Below are positions 19,023-28,041 of a stretch of DNA of 48,086 nucleotides, one piece after another (the first letter of the stretch is position 1; each line of letters opens with the position of its first letter). The notes under the pieces are model-generated. The model was not told the DNA's origin, did no database searches, and worked only from the letters and a program-made list of their open reading frames with translations. Position numbers and translations under genes: made by a program. This DNA comes from Sinorhizobium americanum. Its GTDB lineage: Bacteria; Pseudomonadota; Alphaproteobacteria; Rhizobiales; Rhizobiaceae. The stretch covers positions 1-48,086 of the forward strand of contig NZ_LNQC01000031.1 of the NCBI RefSeq assembly GCF_001651855.1. Reading direction: 5' to 3'.

Positions 19023-19045
19023 CGCCCCTGCTTCTCTCAGGGGCG
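19023..19045 (+). terminator. Hairpin after DUF523 gene
   Basis: CGCCCCTG (19023-19030) pairs perfectly with CAGGGGCG (19038-19045) around a 7-nt loop, 8 bp past the DUF523 stop. There is no T-run, so it is a stem that may protect the 3' end or work as a weak terminator rather than a classic rho-independent one. Confidence 0.5.
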
Positions 19046-19125
19046 CAACCTTTCGCCATTGCAGCGAAACGCCCGTCAGCCTGAATATTCCGGCCGATGG
19101 GGCAGGGAACTCTATGTATATGGTG

Positions 19126-19605
19126 TCAATCTAATCTAAGTTCGAAGGCCGACGGATCAAATTCTTGTGAACCGCTTGCCGCCATCGAGGCGCTGACCGG
19201 TTTGGCGTGCGACACGATTCCGACCGCGGCGGTCTTTGCCGTCCGATCGATGTCGGCGACTGCGGCGACTGTCGGCGCTGGGGCCGTCTTCATGGACGCG
19301 GCCCTGATGACGTCCTCGGAGGCCTTGTTGACGAAGACGACCGGCGATCCTCCGAGCCACGCTTCGGTGCGGAGCGCCTTCATTTCGCCGTCGATCTCCT
19401 TGAGCTCGAGCTTTGCGGTACCGGGTGCCAGTTCCGGCACGACATAGGAGGCTTTCTTCTTCGGCTGCAGCGGCGGGCACTGCGAGCAGGAAATCGTCGC
19501 GACGCTGGAATTGACGGCCGCCCCGGCGGTTACGTCCTCGACCGACGACGCTGCCGCTGTGCCGGCGGCAAAAGTCAAGGCGGCGGTGATCAGCAGGGAA
19601 CGCAT
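19126..19605 (-). CDS. HPE1-like secreted protein
   Basis: The 159-residue protein has a signal peptide (MRSLLITAALTFAAGTAAA) and a conserved core with SVATISCSQCPPLQPKKKASYVVPELAPG and RTEAWLGGSPVVFVNKASED. I recall this core as the 'plant virulence effector HPE1-like' domain, named after a Liberibacter protein and common in Rhizobiaceae. CSQC is a CxxC pair exposed in the periplasm. The function in free-living rhizobia is unknown and the effector name should not be taken as proof of a role in virulence. The ribosome-binding site (GAGGAG, 4-5 nt from the ATG) lies in one arm of a perfect hairpin. Confidence 0.8.
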   Translation of the reverse strand: MRSLLITAALTFAAGTAAASSVEDVTAGAAVNSSVATISCSQCPPLQPKKKASYVVPELAPGTAKLELKEIDGEMKALRTEAWLGGSPVVFVNKASEDVIRAASMKTAPAPTVAAVADIDRTAKTAAVGIVSHAKPVSASMAASGSQEFDPSAFELRLD

Positions 19606-19611
19606 CGGTCT

Positions 19612-19632
19612 CTCCTCGAAAGTCTCGAGGAG
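19612..19632 (-). promoter_or_regulatory. Hairpin covering the HPE1-like gene ribosome-binding site
   Basis: CTCCTCGA (19612-19619) and TCGAGGAG (19625-19632) are perfect 8-bp arms with a 5-nt loop. On the minus-strand mRNA the arm at 19612-19619 contains the GAGGAG that serves the ATG at 19605. Folding would hide the Shine-Dalgarno, so translation may depend on temperature, an RNA or a protein. Complementarity is seen; control is inferred. Confidence 0.5.
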
Positions 19633-19706
19633 GAGAATACGAGTTCTCCCTTACCTACCCGTCAGGAGAATTGGTAAAAATTGAATGACGCCGCGATTCC
19701 GGGCGA

Positions 19707-20978
19707 TCACGCCTTCTCGCGTGCGAGCGCCCGCCACCCGATGTCGCGGCGGTAGAAGCCGTTGTCCCAGGATACGCTGTTCACGCCTGCATAGGCGGCG
19801 TCCTTTGCGTCGCTGACGGTCCGTCCCAGGGCCGTGACGTTCAGCACGCGGCCCCCCGTCGCGACGAGGCGGCCGTCCTTGAGCGCCGTCCCGGCATGAA
19901 ACACTCTGGTCGTGGCGGATGCCTCGGGCAGGGCCGCGATCGGCGTGTTCTTTTCATAGGCCCCCGGATAGCCGCGCGAGGCCATCACGACCGTCAATGC
20001 CGCCTCGTCGTGCCATTCGATCTTCTTCCCGGCGAGCGTTCCCGTCGCTGCGGCGTAGAGCAGGGGCAACAGGTCGCTCTTCATGCGCATCATCAGCACC
20101 TGGCATTCCGGGTCGCCGAAGCGGACATTGTATTCGATAAGTTCCGGCCCCTTTGCAGTGATCATCAGGCCGGCGAAGAACACGCCGGTGAATGGATGCC
20201 CGCTTTCGGCCATGCCGCGTACGGTCGGCTCGATGATCGCCTTCATCGTCCGCTCGACCATTTCCGCCGTCATCACCGGGGCAGGCGAATAGGCGCCCAT
20301 CCCGCCGGTGTTCGGTCCCGTATCGCCATCGCTGACACGCTTGTGATCCTGTGCCGAGGCAAGCGGCAGCACGGTCTTGCCGTCCGACAGGCAGAAGAAG
20401 CTTGCCTCCTCGCCATCGAGATAGGCTTCGACGACGACCTCTGCGCCGGCGGAGCCGAAGGCGCCGGAGAAACACTCGTCGATGGCGGCGAGTGCCTCGT
20501 CGAGGGTCATCGCCACCGTCACACCCTTGCCGGCGGCGAGCCCATCCGCCTTGATGACGATCGGGGCGCCCTGTTCGCGGACATAGGCCTTCGCCGGTTC
20601 GGCTTTGGTAAAGCGCCTATAGGCGCCCGTCGGGATCCCATACTTGGCGCAAAGATCCTTGGTGAAGCCCTTGGAGCCTTCGAGTTGGGCGGCAGCGGCA
20701 GAGGGGCCGAAGACGCCAATCTCGGCGGCGCGGAGTACGTCCGCGAGGCCGGCGACGAGGGGGGCCTCGGGACCGACCACGACGAAATCGATCGTCTTCT
20801 CGCGGCAGAAGTCGACCACGGCCGCGTGGTCGTCGATGTCGAGCGCGACGATCGTCGCCTCTTCGGCAATGCCGGGATTGCCTGGTGCCGCGTAGAGCGC
20901 GGTAAGCTGTGGCGACTGCGCGATTTTCCATGCAAGCGCGTGCTCGCGTCCGCCCGATCCGATCAGAAGAACCTTCAT
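19707..20978 (-). CDS. purD: Phosphoribosylamine-glycine ligase (GAR synthetase)
   Basis: PurD joins glycine to phosphoribosylamine with ATP, the second step of purine synthesis, in the cytoplasm. The 423-residue product starts [18 protein letters not shown] (N-domain) and has the ATP-grasp parts [51 protein letters not shown], plus the C-terminal domain with [16 protein letters not shown]. The ATG at 20978 has AAGGA 6 nt upstream; another at 20984 directly follows that site and is less likely. It is a standalone minus-strand gene. Confidence 0.98.
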   Translation of the reverse strand: MKVLLIGSGGREHALAWKIAQSPQLTALYAAPGNPGIAEEATIVALDIDDHAAVVDFCREKTIDFVVVGPEAPLVAGLADVLRAAEIGVFGPSAAAAQLEGSKGFTKDLCAKYGIPTGAYRRFTKAEPAKAYVREQGAPIVIKADGLAAGKGVTVAMTLDEALAAIDECFSGAFGSAGAEVVVEAYLDGEEASFFCLSDGKTVLPLASAQDHKRVSDGDTGPNTGGMGAYSPAPVMTAEMVERTMKAIIEPTVRGMAESGHPFTGVFFAGLMITAKGPELIEYNVRFGDPECQVLMMRMKSDLLPLLYAAATGTLAGKKIEWHDEAALTVVMASRGYPGAYEKNTPIAALPEASATTRVFHAGTALKDGRLVATGGRVLNVTALGRTVSDAKDAAYAGVNSVSWDNGFYRRDIGWRALAREKA

Positions 20979-21067
20979 TGCCATCCTTGCCGTCAGCGCC
21001 TTGATGCGCTGCGGTTAGGACGCCGGGCGGGGCAAGGTCAAGGAAAAACCGGCTCGGCGCTCAAGAT

Positions 21068-23458
21068 TCACCGGCGCGCTTCGCGGCTTGAGATCCGGCG
21101 CGCGCTGCCGGATCGCTCGTCGACGGGCCGGTCCTTGACGTGCTGCGCCGTCCGGGTCAGGGCCCAGATGGCCAGGTCGTCGAGCGAGAGCGGCTTGCTG
21201 ATCAGATAGCCCTGGAAGCGGTCGCAGCCGGCCGCGGTGAGCATGGCGAGCTTTTCCGGCGTATCGACGCCTTCGCCGATCACCGCCATGTCCTTCGCAT
21301 GGCAGAGTGCGACCACCGCCTTGAGGACGGAAAGGGAGTGCGAGGCCGTGAGGTTGGTCACCAGCGCCCGGTCCAGTTTGATCGTATCCGCGGCGTAGTC
21401 GATGATTTGCTGGATCGACGTATAGCCGGCGCCGAAGTCGTCGATCGACAGGCGGAAGCCCTTGTGGCGCAATTCGTCGATGTTCTGTCGGAGCTGATCG
21501 CTGATCTTGACCGCGAATGTCTCGGTGAGCTCGATGTCGATTGAGCGCGTTTCCAGTTGGTGGCGGGTTGCGCATTCCGACAGATAGTCGCCGAGCGCAT
21601 GCGAATGTAGCTCTGCCGAAGAAATGTTGATTGCCACCACCGTGTCTTGCCCGAAGAGGGCCTTCAACTGGCGGCAGTCCGACATTGCCCTGTTGATGAC
21701 CCACCAATCGATCTTCGTGAAAAGACCGGAGCTTTCGGCGATCGGGACGAATTCGTCGGGCGTCACGGCACCGAGCACGGGCGAGTTCCAGCGCAGCAGC
21801 GCCTCACAGCCGGTGACCTGGCCGCGTGCGTTCACGATCGGCATATAGACGAGATGGAATTGCTCGTCGGGATCGAGCCCCCGCAGTTCCTCCTGGATCT
21901 GGCGGAGCCGCGTGCGTTTATCGTGGAGCGCACGCGAGAAACGGGAGGAGCGATTCCTGCCGCCGGACTTCGCCTGGTACATGGCGGCATCTGCATTGGA
22001 GATCAGTTCGGCGATGTTCGTCGCATCGTCCGGGCAGATCGCCACGCCGATGCTTGCCGTCACCGGATAACGCTTGCCGGAAACTTCGAAGCCGCCGTCA
22101 AACAGGGCCAGGATCGCATCCGAGATCTCCCGGACGGTGCCTTTGCCGGGGTTCGACCGCACCAGAACCGCAAATTCATCACCGGAAAGGCGGGCGAGCA
22201 CGGCAGGCTCCAGCTGTCTCCGCCGGGTGATCGCCTCCACCGTTTGCCCAATTCGTCCAGCAAGCGTCTTGAGCAGGTCGTCGCCGACATCGTGGCCGTG
22301 CTTGTCGTTGACGAATTTGAAATTGTCGATGTCGATGAACAGCAGGCAGCACTTCTCGCCGGAGGCGATGGCCTGCTCGACGACGCCGGCCGCAAGTGCG
22401 TTGAAGCGACCCCGGTTGTTGATACCGGTGAGCGTGTCGGCCCAGGAGCTTTGCTGCACGAGACGCAGGGAATGGGCGGACTGGCTGTGAAGCTCGCGGA
22501 TATTATGTGTCAGCCGGCCGATCTCACCCGCCTCGTCCATGTCCCTGATGTCGTCACGCTCGCCGGCCATGACCGCCGTGACATCCGCATCGAGGCTGGC
22601 GATCGGTCCCGTGATAAAACGCCTGATCAACAGCACGATCAGGATGATGGAGATCAGGCTCATGGCGAGAGCGCCGCAAGCAAGCAGCACCTTTCGGCGC
22701 CACACTTGAGCCTCGAAATAGGCATCCGGGACGACGATCGTGGCATAAAGCTGCGTCCCGAGGGGCGTGCTTGCCGAAAGCGTGTCGGTGACGGCGAGCG
22801 GCCATGGCTGGAGAACGATGTCGGCCCCGTACTCCTTCTTCAGAGCGGCCTGCATTGCCAGGAATCGGTCGGGCAGGACGGCGATCTGCATCAGCAATGC
22901 ATTGGCCTTGTTGCTCGGCATGGGACGGCCGAACGTGACGGGATCGACAAAGAGGGAATAGACGATCCGCGGCCGGTCGCCGGTGGGCTCAAGATAGGTC
23001 AAGTCGCTGAGCCGCTTGCCAGCGATCAACTTCCGTGCAAGATCGCGCTGCGGCTCGTCGATCTCGGCAAAGGGATCCCAACTGTTCTCGTAATAGTAAT
23101 CCGCTTCGTTTCGCGCGTTGAGGACGGCGAAGGAGATGTAGGCGATCGGATCCTCCGACAGCGATTTTATGCTCTCCTGCAGGCGTGCGCCGAGCGCCGT
23201 GACGCGGTATCGCTCGTCGGTCTCGGCGACGAACTGGTGCAGAACGCCTCCGTTCAGCAGGGCGTTCAGAAAACTCTTGCTGCGCTGGACCTCGTTCTGG
23301 AAAACCGCGGCCGCGTGCTCCAGCCGTTGGGAGAGCTTCGCCTTCTCCAGCGCCTGGATGGAGCGCTCCTGGGCAACATAGACCGATAGCGCTGCGAGGA
23401 TGTAGCCGAGCAGCACGACGGGGAAGATGAGAAAAAGTGCGCGCTTGCTGAGGGTCAC
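21068..23458 (-). CDS. mbaA: Membrane GGDEF-EAL c-di-GMP enzyme, MbaA-like
   Basis: The 796-residue protein has a transmembrane helix at 8-29, a periplasmic sensing region (about 30-255), a second helix at 257-279, a HAMP segment (about 280-330), a GGDEF domain (about 338-505) and an EAL domain (about 515-770). The GGDEF core reads SGDEF (425-429) with FIDIDNFKFVNDKHGHDVGD; there is no RxxD inhibitory site five residues before it. The EAL catalytic set looks complete: EALLRW (552-557), NISS (611-614), ELTE (643-646), DDFGAGYTS (673-681), IKLDR, GEGVDTPE and FQGYLISKP. It can thus be expected to degrade c-di-GMP and may also make it. The start overlaps the upstream periplasmic binding protein gene by 4 bp (ATGA), the NspS-MbaA arrangement. 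Confidence 0.92.
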   Translation of the reverse strand: MTLSKRALFLIFPVVLLGYILAALSVYVAQERSIQALEKAKLSQRLEHAAAVFQNEVQRSKSFLNALLNGGVLHQFVAETDERYRVTALGARLQESIKSLSEDPIAYISFAVLNARNEADYYYENSWDPFAEIDEPQRDLARKLIAGKRLSDLTYLEPTGDRPRIVYSLFVDPVTFGRPMPSNKANALLMQIAVLPDRFLAMQAALKKEYGADIVLQPWPLAVTDTLSASTPLGTQLYATIVVPDAYFEAQVWRRKVLLACGALAMSLISIILIVLLIRRFITGPIASLDADVTAVMAGERDDIRDMDEAGEIGRLTHNIRELHSQSAHSLRLVQQSSWADTLTGINNRGRFNALAAGVVEQAIASGEKCCLLFIDIDNFKFVNDKHGHDVGDDLLKTLAGRIGQTVEAITRRRQLEPAVLARLSGDEFAVLVRSNPGKGTVREISDAILALFDGGFEVSGKRYPVTASIGVAICPDDATNIAELISNADAAMYQAKSGGRNRSSRFSRALHDKRTRLRQIQEELRGLDPDEQFHLVYMPIVNARGQVTGCEALLRWNSPVLGAVTPDEFVPIAESSGLFTKIDWWVINRAMSDCRQLKALFGQDTVVAINISSAELHSHALGDYLSECATRHQLETRSIDIELTETFAVKISDQLRQNIDELRHKGFRLSIDDFGAGYTSIQQIIDYAADTIKLDRALVTNLTASHSLSVLKAVVALCHAKDMAVIGEGVDTPEKLAMLTAAGCDRFQGYLISKPLSLDDLAIWALTRTAQHVKDRPVDERSGSARRISSREARR

Positions 23459-24495
23459 TGAAAATTCGCCAGAGTGCTGATGATGCGTCGGCGAGCCTGG
23501 ACCGACGGGATTGAAAGTTCCTGCTGGTACTGGCTTTTCGCCAGGGTCGCGGCCGGCGGATAGATCTCCGGATCGGAGCGCATCGCTTCCGGAAGAATCT
23601 TCAAGGCCGCGCTGCTCGTGGTCGGCATCGTCAAGGCAAGGGCGTTTGCGGCGGCGCCTTCCGGCGAACCGATGAAGTCGAGGAACTCCAGGGCACGCTG
23701 CTTGCGAGGCGAGCTGGCCATGACCGATACGCAGTCAAGCCAGGAAAGCGTCCCTTCCTTGGGGACCGAATAACGCCACAACCCCGGCGTGCCGACCTTG
23801 TCGTTGAGGACGTGCTGATCGCCGCTGTAGCCGAGTGCCATATAGATCTCTTTGCCGGTCGCCTGGTCCTGGATGGCGGTGATGACATAGTCGTAGGTCA
23901 GCACGGCCGGCGCCTGTGCCTTCAGAAGATCGAAGGCGGCCTTCAAGGTTCCTGTTTCACTGGCATTGATGGATGCGCCGAGCAGCATCAGCGGCGGCAC
24001 GAAGAGTTCGGTATGGTCGTCGAACATCGCGATGTGCTTCTTGAGCGACACGGACGGCCGCATCATATCCTCCCAGGAGGTCGGCGCCTGCGCGATGATA
24101 TCGGAGCGATAGAGAATGCCGACCGTGCCGGAGAAATAGGGTAGTCCGCGTCCGGCGCAGCGATCGCGCCACTTGGGCTCATAGTCCTTGAGCGCCGGCA
24201 AATTCGCCTCTTCGAGGGGCTCAAGAACGCCTTTCTTGCCGAAAAGATGCGCACCGTTCTCATCGACGACGACAAGATCGACATTGTTGCTGGGATCCGC
24301 GAGGATCTCGTCGCGGGCATCGTCGCTGTCGAAATTGATCTGCCGGATTGCGATGCCGGTCTCCTGCGTCCAGCGGTCGATCAGGCCCTGGTCGATGTAG
24401 GCTTCCCAGATCAGCAGGTTCAGCGTTTCGGCGCGACTTGCGGCCGCGCAAAGAAACGTCGCCAGGAAGACGGATGTAGCCGCGCGCCGTCTCAT
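23455..24495 (-). CDS. nspS: PotD-like periplasmic polyamine-binding protein, NspS-like
   Basis: The 346-residue protein has a signal peptide (MRRRAATSVFLATFLCAAASRA) followed by LNLLIWEAYIDQGLIDRW, the usual mature start of the spermidine/putrescine-binding PotD family. It continues with VDLVVVDENGAHLFGKKGVLEPL, LPYFSGTVGILYRSD, TSWEDMMRP and GTLSWLDCVSV, where a Trp and Asp line the polyamine pocket in relatives. No ABC permease or ATPase genes accompany it. Instead it overlaps the GGDEF-EAL gene by 4 bp, so it probably senses polyamines for that enzyme, as NspS does for MbaA in Vibrio cholerae. The ATG at 24495 is chosen over an upstream GTG (24525) because it puts the signal peptide first. 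Confidence 0.88.
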   Translation of the reverse strand: MRRRAATSVFLATFLCAAASRAETLNLLIWEAYIDQGLIDRWTQETGIAIRQINFDSDDARDEILADPSNNVDLVVVDENGAHLFGKKGVLEPLEEANLPALKDYEPKWRDRCAGRGLPYFSGTVGILYRSDIIAQAPTSWEDMMRPSVSLKKHIAMFDDHTELFVPPLMLLGASINASETGTLKAAFDLLKAQAPAVLTYDYVITAIQDQATGKEIYMALGYSGDQHVLNDKVGTPGLWRYSVPKEGTLSWLDCVSVMASSPRKQRALEFLDFIGSPEGAAANALALTMPTTSSAALKILPEAMRSDPEIYPPAATLAKSQYQQELSIPSVQARRRIISTLANFQ

Positions 24496-24602
24496 TCTCT
24501 GCCCCCCGCCAAGAACAACCCCCACTGGCAGACGGTAACCGGCAAAAATTTAGGAATGCTTACGGGCAGCGCGAGCCATGCATCTCTTCGCCCGAACGCC
24601 GA

Positions 24603-25796
24603 CTATCGCGATGGTATTTTCGGCAGCAACACCGTGAAGATTCCGAGTAGCGGCAGGTAGGAGCAGATCTTGTAGACGAATTCGATGCCATGGCTGTCGG
24701 CAAATATGCCGAGAACCGCCGCCCCCATGCCGCCGAACCCGAAGGCAAAGCCGAAGAAGACGCCGGCAATGAGCCCGACGCGGCCGGGAACGAGTTCCTG
24801 TGCGAAGACGACGATCGCCGAGAAGGCCGACGAAAAGACGAGGCCGATCACCACGCTGAGCACCCCCGTCCAGAACAGGTTCGCATAGGGCAGCATGAGC
24901 GCGAAGGGAATGACGCCGAGTATCGAGAACCAGATGACGAAACGGGCGCCGTAGCGGTCACCGATCGGTCCGCCTAGGAAGGTTCCCGCCGCCGCGGATC
25001 CGAGGAAAAGAAACAGCATCAGTTGCGCCTGCTGCACGCTCGTGCCGAACTTTTCGATGACGAAGAAGGTGAAATAGCTCGAGACGCTGGCGAGATAGAC
25101 GTTCTTGGTCGCTGTCAGCAGGACGAGGATCGCGACCGCCCAGAGGACGCGGGCCTTCGGCAGCGGCAGCGCCCGGCTCGGCGCGGCGCGGCTCATGGTC
25201 GAGCGGCGATGCCGCACATACCAGGCGCTGACCCACGACAGCACGAAGAAGCCGGTTATGGCGACGATCGAGAACCAGCCGAGGCTGCCCTGGCCGAAGG
25301 GCAGAACGGTGAAGGCGGCAAGGAGCGGACCCAATGCGCTGCCGGCATTGCCGCCGACCTGGAACAGCGATTGCGCCAACCCGTGGCGACCGCCCGAGGC
25401 GAGCCGCGCGACGCGCGACGATTCGGGGTGGAAGATCGCCGAGCCGACGCCGATCAGGCTTGCCGCGAGCAGCAGCATCCAGAAGTGATCGGCATGGGCG
25501 AGAAGAAGAAGCCCCGAACAGGTCGACAGCATGGCGACCGGCAAGGTGTAGGGAAGGGCCCAGCGATCGGTGACGATCCCGACGGCCGGCTGCAGCATCG
25601 AGGCCGTGACCTGGAAGGTGAAGGTCAACAGACCGATCTGCACGAAGTCCAGTGCGTAATTCGCCTTGAGCAATGGATAGAGCGCCGTCAGCAGCGACTG
25701 CATGATGTCGTTCAGCATGTGGCAGAAGCTGACGGCAAGAATGACGGAGAAGGCCGTCTTTTCCGGATTGATGCTGCCCGCCGTGACCGAAGACAT
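24603..25796 (-). CDS. MFS exporter of the fosmidomycin resistance (Fsr) type
   Basis: The 397-residue protein is a twelve-helix major facilitator. The N-terminal SFCHMLNDIMQSLLTALYPLLKANY and the loop IFHPESSRVARLASGGRHGLAQSLFQVGGNAGSALGPLL are characteristic of the Fsr/NimT-related group of drug exporters. E. coli Fsr exports fosmidomycin; the natural substrate here is unknown. The ATG at 25796 has AAGGA 8 nt upstream, and the residues after it (MSSVTAGSINPEKT) fit a short cytoplasmic N-terminus. It diverges from an AraC regulator, which likely controls it, as NimR does for NimT in E. coli. Confidence 0.9.
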   Translation of the reverse strand: MSSVTAGSINPEKTAFSVILAVSFCHMLNDIMQSLLTALYPLLKANYALDFVQIGLLTFTFQVTASMLQPAVGIVTDRWALPYTLPVAMLSTCSGLLLLAHADHFWMLLLAASLIGVGSAIFHPESSRVARLASGGRHGLAQSLFQVGGNAGSALGPLLAAFTVLPFGQGSLGWFSIVAITGFFVLSWVSAWYVRHRRSTMSRAAPSRALPLPKARVLWAVAILVLLTATKNVYLASVSSYFTFFVIEKFGTSVQQAQLMLFLFLGSAAAGTFLGGPIGDRYGARFVIWFSILGVIPFALMLPYANLFWTGVLSVVIGLVFSSAFSAIVVFAQELVPGRVGLIAGVFFGFAFGFGGMGAAVLGIFADSHGIEFVYKICSYLPLLGIFTVLLPKIPSR

Positions 25797-25906
25797 GAGG
25801 TGGTTCCTTCCGCGCGGCTCGCTGCGGAGCCCTTTCATCCATCTGTAGACGCCTTGTCGATGGCCTGCTTTTGTGATTTGGTCGGATTCTTTCGCGAGCG
25901 GGCCAG

Positions 25907-26719
25907 ATGCTGAAATCCGACCGACATTACCTGCCGGAACTGCCGGACGACGATCACTTCCGAAACCTGGAGTGGATCGAAAAAGCGAATGCTCCCGTCC
26001 TGGCGATCGGAAGAGACTATGGCTGCGGGCTCATCGTGCCGCCGCACAGCCACACGCGAACCCAACTCTGGTGGGCCCGCTCGGGCGTGGTTCTCGTGCA
26101 TACGGCAGAGGGGCGATGGATGATCCCTCCCGGCCACGCCCTGCTCATTCCTGCCGGAATGGAGCACTCGGCCGAGATGGTCAGCGACGTTCGCATGCAC
26201 TCGATCTATATCGCGGCGATGAGCCGGGCGCGCCGGCCTTTGGTGCTGGAGGTGTCGGCGTTGGCCGGCAGCCTCATCGACGAACTGATCCGTATCGAGA
26301 ATGAAACGTCGTGCGGTCGGCGCGAGCAACTGATCATGGAGCTGTTGCTCGAGGAAATTCCGCGCCTCGCTGAGCGGCCGCTGGGCCTGCCCTTTCCGCA
26401 AGACCGCGCCCTTGCCGGCCTCTGCCGGAAATTCCTGGAGGCGCCTTCGGCCGCCGCCAATATCGATCAATGGGCCGACAGCCTCGGCATCAGCCGGCGT
26501 TCCTTCACGCGGTTCTTCCGGCACGAGACGGGCATCAGCTTCGTTACCTGGCGCCAGCAGGCTTGCATCTTCGCCTCGCTGCCGCGCATTGCCGACGGCG
26601 AGCCGATCACCACCGTCGCTCTCGATGCCGGCTATGAGAATGTGGCGGCCTACACCACCATGTTTCGCCGCATGCTCGGTGCGCCGCCGAGCCTTTACCT
26701 GCGCGGCCGTGATGCCTGA
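25907..26719 (+). CDS. AraC family regulator divergent from the MFS exporter
   Basis: The 270-residue protein has an N-terminal cupin sensing domain (about 35-105: VPPHSHTRTQLWWARSGVVLVHTAEGRWMIPPGHALLIPAGMEHS) and C-terminal AraC helix-turn-helix units (about 175-265: NIDQWADSLGISRRSFTRFFRHETGISFVTWRQQ and ITTVALDAGYENVAAYTTMFRRMLGAPPSLYL). This is the NimR/RipA-like layout. The 110-bp gap to the exporter start at 25796 must hold both promoters; the regulator probably binds there. The inducer is unknown. Confidence 0.92.
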   Translation: MLKSDRHYLPELPDDDHFRNLEWIEKANAPVLAIGRDYGCGLIVPPHSHTRTQLWWARSGVVLVHTAEGRWMIPPGHALLIPAGMEHSAEMVSDVRMHSIYIAAMSRARRPLVLEVSALAGSLIDELIRIENETSCGRREQLIMELLLEEIPRLAERPLGLPFPQDRALAGLCRKFLEAPSAAANIDQWADSLGISRRSFTRFFRHETGISFVTWRQQACIFASLPRIADGEPITTVALDAGYENVAAYTTMFRRMLGAPPSLYLRGRDA

Positions 26720-26776
26720 CTGCAGCGGATCATTTGGGCGCTTGACCGGCTCGCTCCGCGGGGCCAAACAGGGGCC

Positions 26777-27736
26777 ATGAACAGCTCATCCGTCGATTCC
26801 GGCCGCGTGCACGATGCACCGTCGAAGAACTGGGTCTACCGCGTGCTGCCGCGGGCGCTTTGGCCCTATGCGCAACTCGCCCGTTGGGACCGGCCGATCG
26901 GCTGGCAATTGCTGATGTGGCCATGCCTCTGGTCAGCGGCACTCGCGGCCGGCGCCGCAGCCCCGCTCGACAGTTTCTCCCCGGCTCGCTTCCTCTTGCA
27001 CGTCTTTCTGTTCGTCGCCGGGGCGATCGCCATGCGCGGTGCCGGCTGCACCTATAACGACATCGTCGATCACGAAATCGATATGGAAGTGGCGCGGACC
27101 CGATCGCGGCCGCTGCCGTCCGGCCGCGTGACGCGCGCCCAGGCGAAGGTCTTCATGGTGCTGCAGGCGCTGGTTGGCCTCGTCATCCTGCTGCAGTTCA
27201 ACGCCTTGACGATCATTCTCGGCATTGTCTCGCTGAGCCTGGTGGCAATCTATCCATTTGCCAAGCGCTTCACCGATTGGCCGCAATTCTTCCTCGGCCT
27301 GGCATTTTCCTGGGGCGCTATCATGGGCTGGTCGGCAGAATTCGCATCGCTGTCCCTTGCCGCCATCCTGCTCTATGCCGCGGCAATCGCCTGGACGATC
27401 GGTTACGACACGATCTATGCCTATCAGGACCGGGAGGACGACGCATTGATCGGCGTCCGCTCGACCGCACGCCGCTTCGGCGACAATCCGCGGCCATGGC
27501 TGATCGGGCTTTACGGCTTGACCGTTCTCCTGATGGTTTTCGCATTCCTGGCGGCCGGCGCGGGATTCTTCGCCTATGCTGGACTGATCGTGGCGGCTGT
27601 CATGCTCGCTTACCAGATCCTGGTGCTGAACATCCACGATCCTGAGCAGTGCCTGGCGCTCTTCAAGTTCAACGGCGTCGTCGGGCTCATCATCTTCGCC
27701 GGGCTGGTGCTGGCGCTTCTCCTGCGCCTGATATGA
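26777..27736 (+). CDS. ubiA: 4-hydroxybenzoate polyprenyltransferase
   Basis: UbiA attaches the polyprenyl chain to 4-hydroxybenzoate in the inner membrane, an early step of ubiquinone synthesis. The 319-residue integral membrane protein has ARWDRPIGWQLLMWPCLWS at about 35-53, the first Asp motif NDIVDHEIDMEVARTRSRPLPSGRV (about 94-118) and the second DTIYAYQDREDD (about 211-222), both needed for magnesium-diphosphate binding. About eight hydrophobic helices fit the family. Its prenyl donor probably comes from the polyprenyl diphosphate synthase at 6622-7638. It lies 57 bp after the AraC gene but is unlikely to share its function. Confidence 0.97.
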   Translation: MNSSSVDSGRVHDAPSKNWVYRVLPRALWPYAQLARWDRPIGWQLLMWPCLWSAALAAGAAAPLDSFSPARFLLHVFLFVAGAIAMRGAGCTYNDIVDHEIDMEVARTRSRPLPSGRVTRAQAKVFMVLQALVGLVILLQFNALTIILGIVSLSLVAIYPFAKRFTDWPQFFLGLAFSWGAIMGWSAEFASLSLAAILLYAAAIAWTIGYDTIYAYQDREDDALIGVRSTARRFGDNPRPWLIGLYGLTVLLMVFAFLAAGAGFFAYAGLIVAAVMLAYQILVLNIHDPEQCLALFKFNGVVGLIIFAGLVLALLLRLI

Positions 27737-27785
27737 AAAATCCTTCGGAAGGTCCGGAGGACATCTTATTCGACGGGTAGGGCGA

Positions 27786-27890
27786 TCACGCCCAACTTGC
27801 TTCGGCGTCCGCCTTGCGCCGGTTGGCCGCGATGTGGGTGCGAAGAGCGGCCCAAAGGGCGACGAGGGTGGCGAGCAGGTGCTTGCGCAT
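27786..27890 (-). CDS. Possible 34-residue basic small protein
   Basis: An ATG at 27890 with AAGGAG 6 nt upstream opens a 34-codon frame: MRKHLLATLVALWAALRTHI, then AANRRKADAEASWA. The first half is an amphipathic or weakly hydrophobic helix and the second half is charged. The strong Shine-Dalgarno is the main support. No family is recognised; it could be a small membrane-associated protein or chance. Confidence 0.4.
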   Translation of the reverse strand: MRKHLLATLVALWAALRTHIAANRRKADAEASWA

Positions 27891-28010
27891 CGGTATCTCC
27901 TTCATTCGTTGCCTTGGCTATGTGCCGCTTGTGGCATGATGAAGGCCGAGACCGCTGTATCCGCCGTAACATTTGCCGCGGCCGCCTGTACGTTCTCCCG
28001 CACGACAACA

Positions 28011-28041
28011 AAAAGCCGGCCGCAGGGATTGGCCGGCTTTT
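28011..28041. terminator. Bidirectional rho-independent terminator
   Basis: AAAAGCCGGCC (28011-28021) and GGCCGGCTTTT (28031-28041) form a perfect 11-bp stem with a 9-nt loop. The A-run on one side and T-run on the other let it stop transcription in both directions. It lies 24 bp past the minus-strand DUF6101 stop and so most probably ends that transcript. Confidence 0.88.
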
